In this document: positions 58,401 through 64,000 of the stretch, one piece after another
Layout of the letters: every line of letters starts with the position of its first letter
Position numbering within the stretch: the stretch's first letter is position 1
Origin: Pogona vitticeps
Lineage: Eukaryota > Chordata > Lepidosauria > Squamata > Agamidae
Assembly (NCBI RefSeq): GCF_051106095.1
Contig: NC_135786.1
Span: 28,423,001-28,487,000 of the forward strand
DNA: 64,000 nucleotides
Reading direction: 5' to 3'
Translations under genes and position numbers: made by a program
Notes under the pieces: model-generated
What the model saw: only the letters and a program-made list of their open reading frames with translations
Database searches by the model: none
Told to the model about the DNA's origin: nothing

Positions 58401-61400
58401 AGTTGATCAAAACAGCAAGAAGGCCAAGGGCAGTAACTGGCCCACTTCCAGTAAACAAGCTCCTTTTAAAAAACCAGCAACAAAGGTTGAAAGAGTTCCG
58501 AGGGTGATTGTACAAAGTGTCACGCATACAGCTCTCTTCCTGCTGGTCAGACATTGTGAGTTTGTGGTTTAAAAAAAAGGGGGGAAAAGAGCTTCTGGCT
58601 CTCAGAGTTGAAGTTAAGTCCCTTGAGGCCAAGATAGATGACCTGAAAAGAACTGAGACAGGAAGATTGGTTAGTGTATGAAGCTTTCAAGGATATGACA
58701 GAAGCAACTCTTTTCTTCTCTCAGTTTGGTTTCCTCCAGCTTACCACTTCCTTGTACAGCTACCAGACCTCTGCCAGACCCATCCCAATTCTGTTCTTCT
58801 TTCTGCACGTGTGTCAGCACGATGGTCTAGGAGCCAAGTATGTAAAGGGATACCCACAAAGCACAAATTCACATGCATCTCAGTGTTTCATGAATGGAGT
58901 CATGTGGATCCCCCCCCCCCGATTGAGGGGAAATATATTGGGCACTCTCTCCCCTTGAAGAGTTTTATTATGAGTTTTGATATTTAAACGAAGCAAAAGG
59001 ATTGTTCTGAACTCTGAAACATCATTTGATATCTTCCATAGACTATTTATTTAGCCTAAGAATGCTGGAGGAATGTCAGAGAAACCCCATTTGAAACCTA
59101 GGGAATAGATAATTTGAAAAGAAACAAGAAGCAAGATGCTTAGGACATCGGCTGATTGCACAGAGGAACACGTAGGATCCAATATCAGTGGCATCTGGAG
59201 CAACAGAGGAGAAAATAAAGGTCATTTGTAGAACAATTAGAAGTGATGTTTCAGCCTTGTGGGTCTTCCTCAGGGCACAGAGAAACTAGGACACCGTCAA
59301 ATTCAGTGACATCCTGTTCCTCTGTAGCCTAAGGAAGGCCCTGGAGGCAAAAATGCCAACTCTTGTTTAATTCTCCTGTTTTGACAAACAGATTGACCCT
59401 TCCCTTACTAATTTGTTGTTTGGGAACTTAGAGGGTGCCAAGTGGAAGGGTTAGTGTCCTTGGAATCTCAGATTTTGCCACCTGAGTCATCCGCATAGTT
59501 CCTTCGCAACCCATACACAGCCTTCAGATATAGATAATTTTGAAATTCAGCACAAACACATTCCTGGCACCCCAGTCCAGTGGCCTGTAAAGAGATGAAA
59601 TCGAACAAAGAGAACAAATAGAAGGATTAGGCCATCTTGGCTGCCTAACCAGATTTGGATGGCATTATGCTGGAACATAAGCAGGAGGCACAAGCAGGCA
59701 TGGTTTCTGTTTTTCAGTTTCAATCTCTCATCATAAAGGGGCCTTTTTCATACTTCAGAGTAGAGGGAGATACAGAACAGGCTGTACAGTGTCACAACTG
59801 AGGACAGGCAAGATAGACAAGATAGCTTTCTTGACATGCCAGCCACCGATGCTTTCCCAACTTTGTCTGTATTTGAAACCAGCCCATCTGCCTGCCTGCT
59901 CATCTCCCTCCCTCTGTCTCTCACCTTCCCCTCCTACCCTCAGAAAGAAGAGTGCCCATGGTCATTCAGTTAAACTGATTGGCACTGAGGACAAAGCAAA
60001 GCAAGTGCTTTTCCATGCAATGCCTAATAGATGTATTAGAACCAGTTAACAGAAAATGGGGTGAATACAGATCTTCATTTATTGCTCTCTGGTCCAGTTT
60101 GTGAATTTTAAAAAGTGTTCAGCCAGCCGCAAATGCAGAGGCCAGAAGCCTATTGCCAGTTGATACTTGTGTAAGGATATTGCATCAGTCTTAGCACACA
60201 CTCAGTTGTGCCACTGGACATACAGCCGAGATCTCAACCACTATTTTGTTAATCAAAGGCAATTTGCCAGCATGATATATCCTATTTCACTTATGCAAGC
60301 ATAGACCAGCAGTGGGATTTTGGTCAATGTCTTGAATTAAATGGACGTTGTGGCTTTTGATACACTCCTGGATTCTGCTTTTTTTCCCATTCTGCTCCTT
60401 TCACAGTTTTACAAAGATCTCCCCCCACCACCATTCTCAGTGTTGATTCATGTTGTTTACACACGCAGCTCACATTTTAAGTTCACACTGAAAATAGAAA
60501 TCATGTGAATTATCCATTCATTCACCCATCTACATGTACACTGTGATCAAAACAGCTTTAGAATATTCTAGCTTGCAACACTGTAAGTATGACAGGTTCG
60601 TTTACTCAATTTTATCTTTGAGTATTCTATTTATAAACATTAATGCTCACTTTACATCCAAGTCTTAGAACCGAATAACATTATAAATTGGTTAAAAAGA
60701 TAAAATGACTTCTCTCTCTTTCTCATTCAAAAGCATGAGTTTATTGCCACTTGAAAATGTCTAAAGGAACAGAGGACATATATGGTACTATGATGGTGTG
60801 CAAATCCTTTATGAATGGGACCCTTGTGGCTTCATGTCAGGAATGAATCTGAAGCAGTGACAGACAACTCATAAAAAGCCCTTCTTGGGATATTGAAGGA
60901 CTCCCTCGAAGAGCTACCTTGGAAGACTGGGCTCTGGAGACCAACAGAGTAATGAGTCCTTCCAAGACAGCTGAAGGTTCTTTGCGATATTGAACATTTA
61001 TGATCACCTTTATACCCTTAAGGAGCTGGGTTTTGGAACAGGAGCTCTGCCTTCCTGGAAAAGGATGATAACTCCAGTTCTCTGACAGCTATGTATTGAC
61101 CAAGAACTGCGATTATCGAGGCATATCAGGGTAGATCTTCACCCTTCTGGTAACTATATATAACACTTTACTGATGTTTTTCATAATATCCTCTATCGCC
61201 CTGCCTCCCGACAGTGAAGGGAGAAACCACCCTCAGGTCTGTACAACTTCTGGTGATTTATCTAGGCTGCTTTTTAGAGAACATCAACAATTTCTATCAG
61301 CTCTGTGCCAAACTCTTTGCCTATTTCTGAATCAGAAACGGGTAAAGTGAGTTGCATGACATTTTTGTGGTCTCTGGACTCCTTCTGGAGCCCTCCATGC

Positions 61401-62010
61401 TTTTCTAGTCTAGGAATCTTTTTAGAAAAAAACAATTTTCCTTCCTGTAAATTTCCAGGAACAGCAAACTTTCATTAAAACAAGATGCAGCAGCCACCTC
61501 ACTTTGTCTTGCTCTTACCCTCAAGCTGGTTTAAGAAAACTAGAAGTGATTTACAGCTACTTCTGTTCTTGATTCCCACCACCACCGCTGTCTGCCCATT
61601 TCTGGGACTTCTGCAATCCATGGTGGGTTCTGGGGATGAAAATTTGCTCCCATTGTCCCCGATTTGGTCTAACTGTGGTCTAAACCTTGGGGTAATCATT
61701 GGACATTGTCAATTTTTCCGAATTTGTGTCTTGAGCTAGACAGCACACCTAGCACAATGTCCACAAGAAATGCCCTCTCTTCTATCGTGTTTAAATAAAT
61801 ATTTTAATTTCATCATATGCTCCTTGGTTACTTATACACTAATTATTGATCCCAAAATACAGTATATTGAAATGATGGCAGCTTTAATGAATGAGCTCCA
61901 CATTTAGGAAGGTCACATATACAGGCATTGCCAGGAAAGAGAAAGTACATCGACAAAGAAGAGGACAGAAAAAATAACACCAATATATGTAACAATAGTA
62001 CATGCATTAC
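55453..62010. other. Long stretch of unique sequence without recognised genes
   Basis: About 6.5 kb of AT-rich, mostly non-repetitive DNA. A small MITE-like remnant ('tttggaccacaactcccagccag') lies at about 58233-58256 and a poly-C run at 58911-58920. Frames up to 154 codons (58168-58632, minus) have no recognisable content. No splice-flanked exon, RNA gene or transposon terminus could be supported. Confidence 0.45.
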
Positions 62011-62230
62011 TAATAATTATGTGCCGTCAAGTATATTCTGACTTAAACCCTGCTTTTTCAGGGTTTTCTAGGCAGAGAATAAAAAAGGCAAACAGAAAAG
62101 AGGTTTACCATTCCATTTTTCTTGGTGTGCCCTGGAACTGTGCAGCTTGCCCAAGGCTACACAGGCAGGCTCTTCTCTCAGGTGGCACAGTGAGGAATAA
62201 AACTTCCACCCTTTGGCTCCTCAACCTAAA
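62011..62230 (-). mobile_element. tRNA-derived SINE, long type
   Basis: Read on the minus strand, it ends 'aatatacttgacggcacataattatta' (62011-62035), preceded by 'gaaaaccctgaaaaagc', 'ggtaaacc', and 'cctgtgtagccttgggcaagctgcacagtt'. The B-box region is 'ggaagttttattcc'. The tRNA head is truncated or lost near 62.23 kb. Confidence 0.75.
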
Positions 62231-63530
62231 CATATGAGTAAATACCCATTTTAAAATAATTGTCATAATTTAACATAAAACAACTTGTACTAGTGTGGAG
62301 ATCCTGGGGAAGGTTGTGTCAAGGTGACCTATGTGCCTGATAATTCACGATTCATGTCTTGCTCAACTACAAGACCCCTCCTTTCCCTTTTTATGTCTCA
62401 ACAGCAGAGAACACACAAGCTTTTTTTTCTTTCATTTTGTTTTTTGGACTTCCAGCCTCTGAACCCCACAACCAACATGGAATTGTAATCCAAAAATAAT
62501 AAAAATACTAATAACTTGCCCAAACTGTGCTTGACAGCCATTCAACTAGAATGCACCATCATACAGAAGAATCTCCTCTGTCTCAGATGACACATGGCTA
62601 CCCTAAACAATTTGAATATATGCTCCTTTTCTGACATCATAAAGACTGGGCTGCCTCACCCACAGACACAGAACTGTTACATGATTAGCACTTGCTCTGT
62701 TTATGACTGATGTGATCTTAGATCCAATAGACAAGATCTTGTTTAAAGGCCAACAAGTACAAATTTATTAATTCTGAAAGTGATTCTAAGGGAGAACAAT
62801 GACAGAAAGAGCCCCCAGGCTGATCCTTTTCTGCCTGTCATTAATTGCTCTTTGAGTGAACTCTTGGTGATAGCAACTTTTTAGATCACATTGTTTTCAT
62901 TTTTGTTTTTAAGTTATCTTTTCTGTAAATGGTTCAGATGAGGCAGATTTTTCAAAGTTACTTACCAGCCTGAAGGTTTTTATGGAGACAGTGGAAACGT
63001 TATAACATATTAGAATTTGATAAAGGATGTCATAATCTTTTAAAATGCAAAGCAAATGCTTATGACAAAGACAGTGTTGTGAAATCACAGGAAAGTGAAA
63101 ATGCATTTTAAGACTATACTACATCCAGCTATGCACAAACAGTGTAAGGGACCTTTCACCCATATGCCAGCAGGCAAGGATTTGTTACCAAGGGATTTTC
63201 CAGATAGCATGTACATCAACGCTTTTCATTTCTTTTTATCCTCCTTTGTCTTACAAGTGGCAGAAACATACTTGTGTGTACCGAGACAAGCATTCTCGCT
63301 ACAGCAATCAAGAACGGATGACAGGAAGTTGATAAGTCTGACCTTAATTGCTGGTCCATGGTCAAGAAGACTAAAGAGGGTGGCGATAAAGATCCAATCA
63401 ACCATTCTCCACCCTGTGGGAAGATCCGTGTCTATTTCTCTCCCTTTTGTCTTTCAGAGCTCCTAGACTAGAGTAGTGCTGGTGGACACACAACATTCAA
63501 ACAAGGATCCCAAAGCCCTCTCAGTCTCTC
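62231..63530. other. Unique sequence; possible conserved block near 62.74-62.89 kb
   Basis: At 62735-62890 a repeat-free block with TTTATTAATTC and GTCATTAATTGC homeodomain-like cores could be regulatory, judged on composition only. Nothing else recognised. Confidence 0.35.
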
Positions 63531-64000
63531 TTATTTTTTTAATTTATTTTATTTTAAGGGTTGTGTGTGGGGGAAAGGGGGGCATGGGATACACAGGGGG
63601 TGCAAATCAACATAAACATTAAAAAATACTCATTATCATCTGTTACATTTCATAGGTACATAAGTTCCCGGTACAACTTAGTTATGATATACATTCTACT
63701 TCCAAGTTGATCATAGGCTTTTAATTATCAAATATAAATTTGCATTCTATTTCTGAGCCTGTCATAACATTCATGCCAACAATCCTCATGGTTCGTCTTT
63801 CTTGTCGGATCTAACCATTCTGATAATTTATCCATTTCCGCCATGTCCCGAATTTTTGCTATTAACTCAGTTTGTGAGGGATTCTCCAGATCTTTTCAAT
63901 GTTTTGCAAAGAGAGTTCTTGCAGCTGTCAAGATATGGATGTCTAAATATGTTTTCATTGGTTCTATTGAGTCCGGAATTATGTTTAGAAGAAAGAATTC
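63530..64000 (-). mobile_element. L1 LINE, 3' end, continues past the window
   Basis: The minus strand encodes FFLLNIIPDSIEPMKTYLDI and then HILTAARTLFAK, an in-frame stop, and IRDMAEMDKLSEWLDPTRKT. The 'HILTAAR.L.A..WK' and 'AEMDKL' motifs are the C-terminal end of L1 ORF2; the stop stands where a Trp is usual. Coding sequence runs from the window's end to about 63.73 kb, followed by a 3' UTR and a T-rich (A-rich on minus) stretch at 63530-63555. The 5' part lies outside the window. Confidence 0.8.

Noticed and set aside
58168-58632. 154-codon minus-strand frame
   Set aside because: No recognisable domain; part of it overlaps a MITE-like remnant.
61020-61330. Possible retroelement polymerase fragment ('aactgcgattatcgaggc')
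   Set aside because: Only a very short match to a reverse-transcriptase-like word; the surrounding sequence does not continue it in any frame I could follow.

Overview
This is vertebrate nuclear DNA, almost certainly from a squamate reptile (a lizard). The evidence is the repeat set: two BovB LINE copies, a Sauria SINE, several copies of at least one other tRNA-derived SINE group, an older RTE LINE family, an R4-clade LINE 3' end, L2-like and L1 fragments, hAT and Tigger-like DNA transposons, and fossils of tyrosine-recombinase retroelements. The background is AT-rich and CpG-poor, with very long simple-sequence arrays. I could not resolve the species. I found no confidently identifiable exon of a known host gene. 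The window reads as a large intron or intergenic desert, and every long reading frame traces to a transposon or a tandem repeat, or lacks recognisable content.

Layout. 0-6.4 kb: RTE 3' tail with an (AAC)n array, a short SINE, a perfect 17-bp hairpin, and an L2-like 3' end. 6.8-11.3 kb: one hAT element with both termini, containing a decayed BED-finger transposase gene. 12.5-17.9 kb: a LINE C-terminal zinc-finger fragment, a TA-flanked MITE, a SINE, and a 136-bp palindromic MITE with an exact 8-bp target duplication. 19.3-21.8 kb: SINE, R4 LINE, old RTE. 24.6-26.3 kb: a DIRS-like recombinase fossil, AT-rich snap-back duplications, a CpG-rich block and a compound trinucleotide array. 28.9-31.0 kb: two direct copies of an unrecognised ~400-bp repeat. 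33.3-34.3 kb: a Tigger-like element enclosing a 31-bp minisatellite. 34.8-36.4 kb: an old RTE LINE apparently interrupted by about 1 kb holding a (TA)n array. 39.5 and 43.8-44.9 kb: BovB copies in the same orientation. 41.7-42.2 kb: the best candidate for a conserved regulatory element. 49.3-50.8 kb: a gag-like fossil interrupted by a LINE-type tail. 52.5-55.1 kb: SINEs and a possible orphan exon. 55.5-63.5 kb: mostly unique sequence. 63.5 kb to the end: the 3' end of an L1 that runs out of the window.

No genes here work together as a pathway. The biology visible is the history of insertions: which elements landed inside which, and how their A-rich or trinucleotide tails grew into microsatellites. 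I did not find a convincing new system. The observations most worth checking are the putative conserved non-coding blocks, the paired unknown repeat at 29-31 kb, the insertion at 35.1-36.1 kb, and the minisatellite that produces open frames by arithmetic.
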